From Baffinella frigidus (taxonomy: Eukaryota > Cryptophyceae > Cryptomonadales > Baffinellaceae), in the NCBI GenBank assembly GCA_026770585.1, contig MU646752.1, positions 320,541-350,707 of the forward strand: DNA of 30,167 bases, written 5' to 3'. The position numbers and the translations under genes were made by a program. Under the pieces are notes generated by a model. It made no database searches and had not been told where the DNA came from. It saw nothing but the letters and a program-made list of their open reading frames with translations. Below, one piece after another: positions 16,747-25,175 of the stretch; position 1 is the first letter of the stretch; every line of letters starts with the position of its first letter.

Positions 16747-16818
16747 TCTGTGTGCGCTCACCAATCTCGTGAGTCCGGGCGTGTTTTCGCTCCAAAGTTA
16801 CGGACTTGCACCGTGAAC
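16747..16818. mobile_element. Internal fragment of family I
   Basis: GCTCACCAATCTCGTGAGTC CGGGCGTGTTTTCGCTCC, matching the interior of I4 without ends. Confidence 0.55.
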
Positions 16819-16839
16819 CCAGCCTGGCATCTCAAGAAT

Positions 16840-17036
16840 AGAACCCGAATTACGTGTGGAGCAAGGCTTCGGAGCCTGCCCGCAAGCACGGTCTCTTGCC
16901 CTACCACGCCAGAGGGCTCGAAATATCCACTTGTGTCATCTTTCAGGGGAAATCCCTTAAACACTTAAGTCAACGACGTCAGATCTGATGTGGATAAGGC
17001 TTCGGTTTCCTTCGAGCCCTCTGGCGTGGTACCTCT
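16840..17036 (+). pseudogene. Copy of the KEYDPHYVW exon interrupted by foldback R1
   Basis: attacgtgtggagcaaggct to cttgccctA, then R1, then TACCTCTGG. The sister copy reads cgccctacctcctccctctg without interruption. Confidence 0.7.
16914..17029. mobile_element. Foldback R1 with an empty-site partner
   Basis: CCACGCCAGAGGGCTCGAA .. TTCGAGCCCTCTGGCGTGG, TA on both sides. Inserted in a ghost exon; the sister copy reads cgccctacctcc. Confidence 0.9.
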
Positions 17037-17048
17037 GGCCGATTTCTA

Positions 17049-17172
17049 GCTCTGCCTCAGTCGGGTTGGCTGATCGTTTTCACACCAAAAGTTGACGGAT
17101 TTGCACCACAGATACGGGAAATCAACCTCCGGTGTTCTCATTTTGAGGAGACCAGATTAACGCAGGCAGAGC
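17049..17172. mobile_element. Foldback I6
   Basis: GCTCTGCCTCAGTCGGGTTG .. GCAGGCAGAGC, TA on both sides. Confidence 0.82.
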
Positions 17173-17223
17173 TAGACTTGGTGTCAGTTGGTAGAGCGAA
17201 GGGGTGTCGTACGCGAACTCCTA

Positions 17224-17369
17224 GCTCTGTCCCACTTCAATTTCGGCTCGCCATTATTTCGCCCCGCCCGAAATTTCACTGGGGAATTTCATGGGGGGGT
17301 GTTCAAATTCACCTGTGAAATTTCGTGGGGTGCGAAATAATGGCGAGCCCAAATTTACTGGGACAGAGC
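17224..17369. mobile_element. Foldback I7, long perfect arms
   Basis: GCTCTGTCCCACTTCAATTT CGGCTCGCCATTATTTCGCC and complement. TA on both sides; AACTC also flanks the CTAG/CTAG ends. Confidence 0.88.
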
Positions 17370-17460
17370 TAGAACTCTGCGGGCGCCATGGTGTTGTTTG
17401 CATTACGCATCAGCCTGTACTTCTTGAGACCGTATCATCATGTGTGCATTGCACCGTTCA

Positions 17461-17775
17461 AACCCTAAACCCCAAACCCTAAACCCCAAACCCTAAACCC
17501 TAAACCCTAAACCCTAAACTCTAAACTCTCACCCCTCAACCCTAAAACCTAAACCTCAAACTCTAAACCCTAAACCCTAAACCCTAAACCCTAAACCCTA
17601 AACCCTAAACCCTAAACCCTAAACCCTAAACCCTAAACCCTAAACCCTAAACCCTAANNNNNNNNNNACCCTAAACCCTAAACCCTAAACCCTAAACCCT
17701 AAACCCTAAACCCTAAACCCTAAACCCTAAACCCTAAACCCTAAACCCTAAACCCTAAACCCCAAATCCTAAACC
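17461..17775. repeat. Interstitial telomere-type array (CCCTAAA)n
   Basis: About 40 units of CCCTAAA, degenerate at the left edge (CCCCAAA, CTCTAAA), nearly perfect in the middle. Contains the N gap. It separates the minus-strand gene side from the plus-strand gene side. Confidence 0.93.
17658..17667. other. Assembly gap of 10 N
   Basis: Ten N inside the CCCTAAA array. True array length is unknown. Confidence 0.99.
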
Positions 17776-17843
17776 CCGGGCACAGGGCTTCCCTTCGCTC
17801 CAGACAACCCGGTCTGTCCCCCCCATCAAGCACTGCTTCCCTA

Positions 17844-17961
17844 CAGGGGTACCTCGCTCATAAGAAACGCCCACCCCCCTAGGATCACCATACGGCCCTA
17901 GGCATGGTCCTACTGTAGGGTCCTAGGGGGGGGGGGGGTTCTTATGAGCGAGGTACCCCTG
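17844..17961. mobile_element. Foldback A3
   Basis: Third copy, TA on both sides, interior with a 12-G run. It sits just beyond the telomere-like array. Confidence 0.88.
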
Positions 17962-18038
17962 TACCCCAACCCTAAACCCTACGCCCCGACACCCCTACGC
18001 CCTACACTCTACGCCGCATCATTGATCCCGCACCCAAC

Positions 18039-18201
18039 CCACACGGCGGGCTACGGAGCGATTTTCGGCCCAAATCGGGCCGACTTTACGCCACCTTATC
18101 CGTAGGAACCCTCCCCATGTCCCTACGGATTGCCTACCGTAGGGTCCTGGGTCTTATTGTTTATGGGCTGTTCAAAATCTCGTCGAAGTCCGCTGCGTTG
18201 C
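18039..18201. mobile_element. Foldback G3, decayed right end
   Basis: CCACACGGCGGGCTACGGAG .. GAAGTCCGCTGCGTTGCG, core 2 inside. Confidence 0.75.
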
Positions 18202-18437
18202 GTAGCCTACGTCCAGGCGGGAGAAAAGGCTCAGCCCCCGCTTGTCACGGTTCCCAACAGTACCTCTGCCACAGTTTTGTTATGGCCCGTCCTAAAGGCT
18301 TTATATTCACCCGTGTGAACTGGATTTCTGCTCTTAAATACTTTTCAAGGACGAGCCAGAATGAAACGCAGGCACCGCTAGCGTGTCCGTGTGAGGCTGC
18401 CTCGCACATGAGTCATCTCACACCCAACAGCAGCCGG

Positions 18438-18606
18438 CCACACAGCGGGCTACGAAGGGATTTTCGGCCCAAATTGGGCCACTTTTCCGTTACCTTATCC
18501 ATAGGAACCCCCCCTATGACCCTCGGGATTGCCTACCGTAGGGTCGTAGGTCTTATCGCTTAACGCTTAAGGGTTATTCGAAATCCCTTCGAAGTGCGCT
18601 GTGTGG
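18438..18606. mobile_element. Foldback G4
   Basis: CCACACAGCGGGCTACGAAG .. TTCGAAGTGCGCTGTGTGG with CCTACCGTAGGGTCGTAGG core. Confidence 0.87.
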
Positions 18607-18819
18607 TAGTCAGGCTGGCTCGGAATCTCCCGGGAACAAATCGGTTCGGTGCAAGACACCCGTGTGCTCCTCCAGAAATTGCGGCGTGTGCCACGAAACG
18701 CCATAGGGAAGTCCGAGGACCTTCTAGAAGGTTCTGGATTCAGCACCTCCTTTCAAGGTGAACCTTCCGGGACTGGACTCTAAAACCTCTCTTGCCACGC
18801 TGCAAAACCTGTCTGGTTC
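18607..18819 (+). other. Unassigned stretch with one open frame
   Basis: A plus-strand frame of about 53 codons reads GISREQIGSVQDTRVLLQKL, continues to SEDLLEGSGFSTSFQ and then stops. Its end (tttcaaggtgaa) is echoed at 19066. No splice sites could be fixed; it may be an exon or remnant. Confidence 0.25.
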
Positions 18820-18905
18820 CCACCAGCCCTCACGGTCGAACCAAATCCACGAATTTCGATTCCCCAAGTCCTATGGAAAATGGCTGAACCACAGGGGGGT
18901 TTGTC
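18820..18905. mobile_element. Half-copy of foldback family H
   Basis: CCACCAGCCCTCACGGTCGA and AACCAAATCCACGAATTTCG, then ATGGAAAATGGCT as in H2; right arm missing. Confidence 0.65.
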
Positions 18906-19186
18906 AGAGTCACAGTTGGCGTCACCGCATCTCAGCCACGCACCTCTGCACCCATCGCAAAGTCACTCACCACTCGAAAAGTCACCCATTTTATCACGTG
19001 TGGCAGAACCTGCTGGGCAGGGTGTCATACCACTTAGCAGCGACCGGAGACCTTTTTACCTTGAATTCAAGGTGAAATTCCGGTTAGATTCCAGGGCAAT
19101 GGATACGATGCTGGTACGAATCGTTTGGATGGACTGTATCAGTGGAGCCCTAAGTGGAGAGACGCGACGAATGCTTTCTCAGGTGT

Positions 19187-19290
19187 GCTATCTCGAGGGT
19201 GCAACTTGCTATCTTAGCCTCGACATAGCTTTACCATAACACAAACCCCACCCACCTCTAAGATACAACATGGTGTTTTGAATTAAATCA
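19187..19290. mobile_element. Family W copy
   Basis: TGCTATCTTAGCCTCGACAT AGCTTTACCATAACACAAAC .. TCTAAGATACAACATGG. Follows a ghost exon directly. Confidence 0.68.
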
Positions 19291-19383
19291 CTTTGAATTT
19301 CAATAATCGAATATTTTTCCGGGTGAAATGGCAGAGCCTGTTGGACAAGGTCTCAGACAGAGACTTGATGAACGCTTTCCCGT

Positions 19384-19490
19384 GTGTGCCATCTTGAGGG
19401 TGGAATTTGCAATCTTAGCCTCTCATAACACAAAATTCACCCCTAAGATTAAAAATGGTGATTTAAATTAAATCAATTTAAAATTCAGTT
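19384..19490. mobile_element. Family W copy
   Basis: GCCATCTTGAGGGTGGAATT TGCAATCTTAGCCTCTCATA .. CACCCCTAAGATTAAAAATGG. Follows another ghost copy of the same exon. Confidence 0.68.
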
Positions 19491-19521
19491 GAATTTAATG
19501 TTTTCCCGTGTGAAATGGCAG

Positions 19522-19602
19522 AACCTGATGGACAAGGTGTCAGACAGAGACGCGACGAATGCTTTCCCGGGGGGGGGACGTGAGGGACTCGACCTTCCAG
19601 AG
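19522..19602 (+). CDS. Exon NLMDKVSDRDATNAF..., unrecognised
   Basis: 81 nt, 27 codons, acceptor atggcag, donor GAG|gtccta. Reads NLMDKVSDRDATNAFPGG then GREGLDLPE. A run of nine G inside the exon makes the frame after Phe-Pro fragile. At least six partial copies lie within about 1.3 kb. Family not recognised. Confidence 0.5.
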
Positions 19603-19608
19603 GTCCTA

Positions 19609-19753
19609 GCTCTGCCTCACTCACTCGGGTTGACCCACTATTCGCAAGTTGACACGGTACAAATCCCACAATTTTGGAGCGGAACAGAGCTTTGGAGCGA
19701 AACAAGGACCCGGACTCGCGAAATTGGTGAGCCGAAATAGACTGAGGCAGAGA
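19609..19753. mobile_element. Foldback I8 beside a splice donor
   Basis: GCTCTGCCTCACTCACTCGG .. GAAATAGACTGAGGCAGAG. Its left TA is four bases past the donor of the exon at 19522-19602; its right end abuts a ghost copy of that exon. Contains a short internal duplication (TTTGGAGCG.AAC). Confidence 0.78.
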
Positions 19754-20030
19754 CGCGATGGACGCTTTCCCCGGGGGGGACGTGAGGGCCTCGACCTCCC
19801 AGAGGTCCCCCCCCCCCCCCGCTATTCAGTGCTGCTGTTCTGTTGGTGCTATGCAGTTTAACCCTGTATGAACCTATTTTAAACTTCAGACGCGATGAAT
19901 GCTTTCCCGGGGGGAGGGCGTATTCCAAACTGGTCAAATTGCATAGTGGTCAAATCTACTAAGTGGCGAAATCCGCTCAGAGGGCCTCGACATCCCAGAG
20001 GTTCTAAACCCCAAACTCCAAAACCCAAAC

Positions 20031-20158
20031 CCACACGGTGGACTACGAACCTTTTATCAAAAGTCAATTCGCCCTGCGGCAATCAACTTTGCGGATTTTC
20101 TAGTGCAAATTTGGTCACGTACCCCGCGTAGTCGAAACCTTGGTAGTCCACCGTGTGG
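20031..20158. mobile_element. Foldback F3
   Basis: CCACACGGTGGACTACGAAC .. TTGGTAGTCCACCGTGTGG. No target repeat seen. Confidence 0.83.
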
Positions 20159-20221
20159 CCTGAACCCTGAATCGCCTGGGCCCCCTGCTCTGCCATTACG
20201 GGTGTCGGAGGTAACTGGAGG

Positions 20222-20412
20222 AATAGTCGGGCAACACGAGTGAGGCAGAGCTAGGGCGTGTCCGGTTGAGATCCTCCGTGTTGCGTTCTTGGAGATCTGG
20301 GACTATTCTCAAGTTGACCGGCTGGGTTCGCGGTACAAATCCGTCAACTTTGGAGCGACGACGAGCCGGGGCTCCCCATTTTTGGTCAGCCAAAATATGC
20401 TGATACAGAGAC
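20222..20412. mobile_element. Family I fragments
   Basis: A reversed end (GAGTGAGGCAGAGCTAGGG) at 20238-20257 and an interior (CTCAAGTTGACCGGCTGGGT, CGTCAACTTTGGAGCG) at 20299-20412. Other end fragments: 3361-3405, 3677-3732, 7162-7184, 14704-14760, 20953-20985. Confidence 0.6.
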
Positions 20413-20465
20413 TCAGCGAATGCCTTCCCGGGGTGTGTGTGGGGGGGGGGGGCTTGACATCGATG

Positions 20466-20637
20466 AGGTTCCACCAGAAACCTAATTTCGGACCAAGACA
20501 GAATCTGTCCCGCAATCTTAGGCTCGCCACGCGGAAGGTAAGGGTGTATATGCTACTTTAGGGATCACATGATGCTCTCGTATGCCTTTTATCAGGACAG
20601 ATTCTGGTGTGGTCCGAGATGAAACCTGAAGCGGCTT
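20466..20637. mobile_element. Foldback X (CAGAAACC..CGGACCA arms)
   Basis: GGTTCCACCAGAAACC and CGGACCAAGACAGAATCTGT CC against GGACAGATTCTGGTGTGGTC CG at 20595-20617. Interior unassigned. Confidence 0.6.
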
Positions 20638-21047
20638 AAATCGGGTTTGACGACTCAAGTAATCTTCGCCCAGATCGGAGGAATCTCTCGACGTTGAAAA
20701 CCGTCATAGGGCCCTGCCGTTAAAAACATCTCAGTTCCCTCATCCAAACCCATCATAGGTCGATAAGTTGCTACCGTAGGGTCCTAAGCTGAATAAAACT
20801 ATTTTATTCCATGTGAGGGTCGATTTGAGCCGCTGCGGGTTGCTGGTGGTTCCTCCGAGCTTCTCCCGTACGGCAGGTGGCTCATCGGAGGTCACTAAGC
20901 ATGCGGGCAAACCCAACCACGATCCGAATGAAACAAAGTCCCTACTCAACAAATTTCTTGGCCCAAATGAGACAGCGCTAGAAGATGAATGAGCGGTGTT
21001 GAACGCGAAGACGAAGACGATGGCGGTCCAGCCATGTCAGGTTGTGC

Positions 21048-21312
21048 ACTGGGTGACTCCTCCGGAGTAGTTGCTTTCGACAGCGCTCAGTTGCTTTCAA
21101 CAGCGCTCGTTTGCTTTCAACAGCGCTCATTCATGTTTTAGGTGCTTTCAAGCGCTCATTCATGTTCCAGTTGCTTTCATGTTCTAGTTGCTTTCACGTT
21201 CTAGTTGCTTTCAACAGTGCTCATGTTCTAGCGCTGTCTTCAGTTTATTTGGGCAAAGACATTTGCTCATTCATGTTCTAGCGCTGTAACTACTCCGGAG
21301 TAGTTACCCATC
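21048..21312. mobile_element. Tandem array between inverted ends (element Z)
   Basis: GGGTGACTCCTCCGGAGTAG TTG at the left and TAACTACTCCGGAGTAGTTA (a perfect 20-bp palindrome at 21287-21306) plus CCC at the right. Between them are about eight degenerate units of TTGCTTTCAACAGCGCTCA/TTCATGTTCTAG. Confidence 0.65.
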
Positions 21313-21439
21313 ACCTGTTCTGTTCGGATAGCATTCGTTTACCCCAGTGGTTCCCCACAGGTGTTCTTTCGATAATGAGGCGTGTACGTGCTCAACACGT
21401 ACACTGTGCGTCCTTCCGCTAGCGCCGAGTGACTAACCT

Positions 21440-21540
21440 AGTTTAGGGGTCAGACCCAAAACCAGGATTTAGACCCTGAACCTTTCGGGGTTAGACCCTC
21501 AACCTTTAGCGTTTAGACCAAAAACCTGAAACCTAACACC
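21440..21540. repeat. Degenerate CCCTAAA-like tract
   Basis: Repeats of the pattern GTTTAGAC/CCTGAACC with spacers; strongly decayed. Confidence 0.5.
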
Positions 21541-21545
21541 CACAA

Positions 21546-21712
21546 CAGATAAAGCGGCTCTACCAAAGCTGCCCGGGATTCTGGGGTCCGAGTTGAGCCG
21601 CCGCGGGTTGCTGGTGGTTCACCCCAAGCCTCTCCCGTTCAGATCCCAGGCGTAAAACCTAACCCCCGCATCAGATAAAGTGGCTCTACCAAAGCTGTCC
21701 GGGATTCGGGAG
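21546..21712 (+). pseudogene. Duplicated exon-like segment IKRLYQSCPGF
   Basis: cagataaagcggctctacca aagctgcccgggattc recurs at 21672-21711 with three changes. After cag both read IK(R/W)LYQSCPGF. Neither copy is clearly the active one. Confidence 0.35.
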
Positions 21713-21750
21713 ACCGAAAGGCGCCGATGTCCTCCATCCAGGTCAACTCA

Positions 21751-21884
21751 CCACCAACCCTCACGCCTTGGGCAAATCGACGATTTTCGATGTCCCGATT
21801 TCAAGGGGAATTGGAGCCGACTGCAATCCCCTTGAAATCCCGAATCGAAAACCGTCGATATGCCCAAGCCGTGAGGGTTGGTGG
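21751..21884. mobile_element. Foldback H4
   Basis: CCACCAACCCTCACGCCTTG .. AAGCCGTGAGGGTTGGTGG. Flanks CA and GA, so the target duplication is not perfect here. Confidence 0.85.
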
Positions 21885-21974
21885 GAAGGCTTAACCCCAA
21901 ACCCCTGAACCCTAAACCCTAACGGTACCTGTCATGAGACCTGTCCAGCTAGATCTGAAAGAGGGAATCTCATC

Positions 21975-22115
21975 CGGACGAGAATCCAAGTTGAATACGA
22001 TCCCTGCAATGAAAACTACTACGCAATTTCTTTGGGACGTGACCGGTCGTGTGGTAATTTTCGTTGCAAATCGGATCGGAGATCCCCGAAATCGGATTCA
22101 AGTTGAATACTCGCC
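21975..22115. mobile_element. Foldback D5, sister of D4
   Basis: Same arms (AGAATCCAAGTTGAATACGA; ATTCAAGTTGAATACTCG) and core 1 (GAAAACTACTACGC .. GTGGTAATTTTC). Shares CTCATCCGGAC on the outer side with D4. Confidence 0.72.
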
Positions 22116-22149
22116 GCGATTAAATCGGCGCCGATGTCCTCTACCCAGT

Positions 22150-22392
22150 TGGCTAAACCCCTAACCCTAAACCCGAAAGGAGCTCAATCCACAACCCTGA
22201 AACTTAAACCCTAAACGGTGCCGGGCATGAGACCAGTCCAGCATCTAAACCTAAACCCCAAACCATTCACCACCCACCCTTCCCCCCTACACCCCAAACC
22301 CCAAACCCCCAAACCCTCAACTCTAAACCCTGAACTTTGAACCCCAAATCCTCAACTTTGAACCCCAAACCCCAAACCCTAAACCCTATACC
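22150..22392. repeat. Degenerate CCCTAAA/CCCCAAA array
   Basis: Mixed CCCTAAA, CCCCAAA, CCTCAACTTTGAA units leading to a ghost copy of the DEVLVTPQ exon. A short run is also at 21892-21928 and 24000-24050. Confidence 0.75.
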
Positions 22393-22393
22393 T

Positions 22394-22482
22394 AGGGGAC
22401 GAGGTGCTGGTCACACCCCAGAAGACAGGCGAGGAATCGTACATCAGGACAGTGCCGGACATTCACGTGAAACCCCTGGCGT
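22394..22482 (+). pseudogene. 5' copy of the DEVLVTPQ exon
   Basis: Acceptor lost (cctaggggac). Reads DEVLVTPQKTGEESYIRTVP then DIHVKP before diverging. It lies directly after a CCCTAAA-like array. Confidence 0.65.
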
Positions 22483-22520
22483 TGAACCCTAAGCTCTAAA
22501 CGCTAAAACCCTATCCCCAG

Positions 22521-22641
22521 GGGATGAGGTGCTGGTCACGCCCCAGAACTCATGCGAGGAATCGTACATCGGGACAGTGGCGGACATTGACGTGATCCTC
22601 GCGCAAGAGACGCCGACCGATCCGCTCGCGCTCACGTACAG
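22521..22641 (+). CDS. Exon DEVLVTPQN...ALTYR, unrecognised
   Basis: 121 nt; acceptor tatccccag, donor TACAG|gtgatg; begins with two and ends with two bases of split codons. Reads DEVLVTPQNSCEESYIGTVA then DIDVILAQETPTDPLALTY. The pattern 'GDeVLV.....yIGtV.di' is reminiscent of BAH-type chromatin-binding domains, but this is a guess. Incomplete copies lie on both sides. Confidence 0.6.
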
Positions 22642-22745
22642 GTGATGAGGCTCGTTTAACTTTTGACATGGCACTAATTACTACCGCGAAAATATATAGA
22701 CTGTAGGGAATAAATGGACCGTAAAGGAGTAAATGGGCTGAGGCA

Positions 22746-22800
22746 TGACGTGACCCTCGCACAAGAGACCCCGACTGACCCGATCGCGCTCACGTACAGG
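22746..22800 (+). pseudogene. 3' copy of the DEVLVTPQ exon
   Basis: Reads DVTLAQETPTDPIALTY and keeps the donor TACAG|gtgatgaggc. Six or so changes, mostly silent. Confidence 0.65.
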
Positions 22801-22908
22801 TGATGAGGCTCCCGCAAATGTTGACACACTGGATTTCGCGATTTTATGGGTATCCAATAAACTTCGTCACAAAGCCTCTGGGGTGCATACGTGGTGGGGG
22901 TGATGGTC

Positions 22909-23070
22909 GTGCAAAAAGCTAACGCCAGCGAGGTACTTAAAGCCTACGGATTGCCTACCGTAGGAGCCCCCCTCCTACGACTTGTAAAGACCTTTTTGTT
23001 TTCAACGTCGTAGAAGGGGGGGGGGTTCCTACCGTAGGCTGAGGGGTCCGCTGGCGCTAGCTTTTCGCAT
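22909..23070. mobile_element. Foldback B3
   Basis: 162 bp, same orientation as B2, both ends well kept. Confidence 0.9.
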
Positions 23071-23357
23071 CATTGGTAGCATGAAAGGTCGCTCTCTTGA
23101 CGCGTCAACAGGTTTCCCCGTTGCTCAAAATGGGGACATGAAAACCCCTGTGGTAGATCCCCCCGTACGCCTGATACTAGTAGTAGAACCGACACTGCGG
23201 TGCTTATATAGGACACGCCGTCTGTCTGGCTTTATGCCAGTCATCCAGCGGTGTGCCCAAGACCCTCCAGGAATCCGAAGTGGACTTACCGAGCTCGTTT
23301 CCGTCGTCCGATGAGCACCAGGGAGTTGCCCTGATGAGACAATGTCCGATACAAACT

Positions 23358-23499
23358 GATCTCGGAAGGTAACTGAATCAGTTCCTTTTGAATAGGAGAT
23401 TGAAGAGGAGAAATTACTTAGGGCATAGTAAATTTAATTAGCCCTCCTAATTAAAGTGAAAACGCTAATAGGGAACTGATTCAGTTATCTTTCGAGATG
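23358..23499. mobile_element. Foldback S1 (ATCTCGGAAGGTAACTG arms)
   Basis: GATCTCGGAAGGTAACTGAA TCAGTTCC and complement; interior AATTTAATTAGCCCTCCTAA (core 4). Confidence 0.82.
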
Positions 23500-23668
23500 A
23501 AAACTCACCGGTGGAGACGTACTCGGGAAGTCCTCGTGGGAGTCATGTTGGGCAAGCTGCCCATTTTGCCCGATGTCAGCGGGAACACACCTTGCCCGAT
23601 TCCAGAGGGAAACTATCTTGCCCGATTTCAGAGGGAATGGACCTTGCCCTACAGCTTGCCACCCTGTA

Positions 23669-23831
23669 ATGCGAAAAGCTAACGCCAGCGGAACCCTTAG
23701 CCTACGGTAGGAACCCCCCCTCCTCCTACGACGGTTCAAAACCAAAAGGTCTTTAAAAGTCGTAGGAGGGGGGCTCCTACCGTAGGCAATCCGTAGGCTC
23801 CAAGTAGCTCGCTGGCGTTAGCTTTTTGCAT
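23669..23831. mobile_element. Foldback B4
   Basis: 163 bp, orientation of B1, ends ATGCGAAAAGC and GCTTTTTGCAT. Confidence 0.9.
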
Positions 23832-23871
23832 GACAACAGGAAAGATTCACGGTCAGTGAAGCCTCCACCAG

Positions 23872-23907
23872 GACTCTGAACCGGACTTGCCGAGCTCGTT
23901 TCCGCAG
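23872..23907 (+). CDS. Short exon DSEPDLPSSFPQ
   Basis: 36 nt between cctccaccag and CCGCAG|gtctgt. A copy at about 23268-23309 after ctccag reads ESEVDLPSSFPS without the donor. Function unknown. Confidence 0.4.
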
Positions 23908-24141
23908 GTCTGTCTGTATGGACAAGTCGCGTGTGAGACCCCATCTGGTGGAGGTCCTCTTTGTGAGAAACGTTCTGGCGGAGGTGGTTCGTGTGGGACC
24001 CTAACCCCAAACCCTCAACCCAAACCCCAAACCTGAACCATAAACCGAAACCCGGGACGCAGGTACGTAGTGTCGATGGATATGTTCGTCGGGCCGCCCC
24101 AAGTCCCCTCTCTCGTACGTTCCCGCCCACCCATTTTCATA

Positions 24142-24225
24142 GGATAACGGACTAAAAATGGGGTAGTTAGGCCTACGGTATTGACTACGGTAGGCCGTAG
24201 GGGCCTATGGGGGCTCCTACGAAAA
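24142..24225. mobile_element. Half-copy of foldback family C
   Basis: After TA: GGATAACGGACTAAAAATGG, then GGTAGTTAGGCCTACGGTAT. Only one arm. Bordered by GCCCACCCATTT on both sides. Confidence 0.7.
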
Positions 24226-24500
24226 ACCGGACCCTTGCCCACCCATTTCGTGCGGACGCGACCGAGGGTTGGACACACCTAAAACCCAGATATCGGTTAG
24301 GACGACAGGACACGAGCACGGGTTAGACACACCCATTTCAATGAAATTTCGCGACATCCTGGGTGAACGTTTTCAAGGAGTTCGACTCTGCGTATCCCGG
24401 GGGGGGCGTGATCAGGATTCATCGATTTCCCAGTGACACGGCGGAATCTAGCCGAGCGCGATCGCGGGAGCCACTAGGGGCGGGTGAAGTGTTCCCGCCT
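24226..24500. other. No gene seen
   Basis: Holds repeated ..ACACACCCATTTC.. pieces and an isolated ttcgactctgcgtatcccgg followed by a G run, a possible remote echo of the 19.5 kb exon. Nothing else identified; the same holds for 24547-24810, which has one 61-codon open frame without support. Confidence 0.4.
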
Positions 24501-24501
24501 C

Positions 24502-24546
24502 ATAGGATTTAGGATTTAGGGTTGAAGGTTGAGGGTTGAGGGATGA
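24502..24546. repeat. Short TTTAGGG/TTGAGGG tract
   Basis: GGATTTAGGATTTAGGGTTG AAGGTTGAGGGTTGAGGGAT. Confidence 0.7.
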
Positions 24547-24814
24547 AGTGTTCCCGCCTATCCACGGCTCCTTTCCCCTCAACACTTTGCTCCAATCCTC
24601 ATACCGTACCTTCGTGTGCTCTGTTCGGGCGTGGAATGTTGCCGGATGCGCATGCGAATCTCGCTCTTCCCTTCTCTACGCTGACCATGGCGTGACGCTT
24701 GGTGTCTTCCCGCTACGCTGAGCATTGCGTGACGACCACGCGACTCTCCGCTGAGCTGGGACCTTCGTTAAACCCTAAATTCCTGAACCCAAACCCTAAA
24801 CCTCGCGGCCAAAA

Positions 24815-25035
24815 GGACATGGAGCCGGGAGTCTATTTCACTCCGACCCACAAGATTTAAGCTAAGTTAACTAGCTCACCTAAGTCAACTTTCCCCTGAT
24901 TTTGTTTAGATGGACCCTGGTCTGGGACCAGGCATTCGACTGAAGGCGCTAGCTTTCAGGGAGAGTTTACTAGGGCGAAATGTTGTGGCTCCGAGTCTAT
25001 TTGAAGAAGTTCTATCCATCAATGCCGGTCGAGGT
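24815..25035 (+). pseudogene. DMEPAAYL exon copy split by foldback M1
   Basis: gacatggagccgggagtcta ttt, then M1, then gtctatttgaagaagttcta tccatcaatgccggtcgagg. The 10-bp GAGTCTATTT occurs on both sides of the insert. Together they read DMEPGVYLKKFYPSMPVEV. Confidence 0.65.
24832..24998. mobile_element. Foldback M1 in a ghost exon
   Basis: Ends ACTCCGACCCACAAGATTT and AAATGTTGTGGCTCCGAGT. CTATTT (or GAGTCTATTT) on both sides. Interior CACCTAAGTCAACTTTCCCC and GTTTAGATGGACC (core 3). Confidence 0.75.
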
Positions 25036-25044
25036 GTTCTCATA

Positions 25045-25175
25045 GGGAAACGGTTTTAATTTAAAACCATTGGATTCAATGAAAATTACTACACGAATTC
25101 TTTAATATTACTAGTAAAACTCATAATGTTCAGTTAATTTCATTGCCAGAATTTTTTAAATTAAAACCGTTTTCC
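25045..25175. mobile_element. Foldback D3 (GGGAAACGGTTTTAATT arms)
   Basis: TA-flanked. Arms GGGAAACGGTTTTAATTTAA / complement around core 1 (GAAAATTACTACACGAATTC .. GTTAATTTCATTG). Confidence 0.88.

Larger units (their letters stand above)
18992..20470 (+). pseudogene. Series of copies of the NLMDKVSDRDATNAF exon
   Basis: Copies at about 19000-19040 (5' part), 19150-19183, 19326-19383, 19750-19812, 19888-19919 with 19978-20004, and 20405-20470. Three stop inside or at the TTCCC/poly-G stretch; two of these are followed by family W foldbacks. The exon itself is followed within five bases of its donor by foldback I8. Confidence 0.6.
20817..21640 (+). pseudogene. Duplicated exon-like segment EP.RVAGGS
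   Basis: gagccgctgcgggttgctgg tggttcctcc (20829) recurs as gagccgccgcgggttgctgg tggttcaccc at 21594. The plus-strand reading keeps EP(L/P)RVAGGS in both. Flanking elements differ. Confidence 0.35.
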
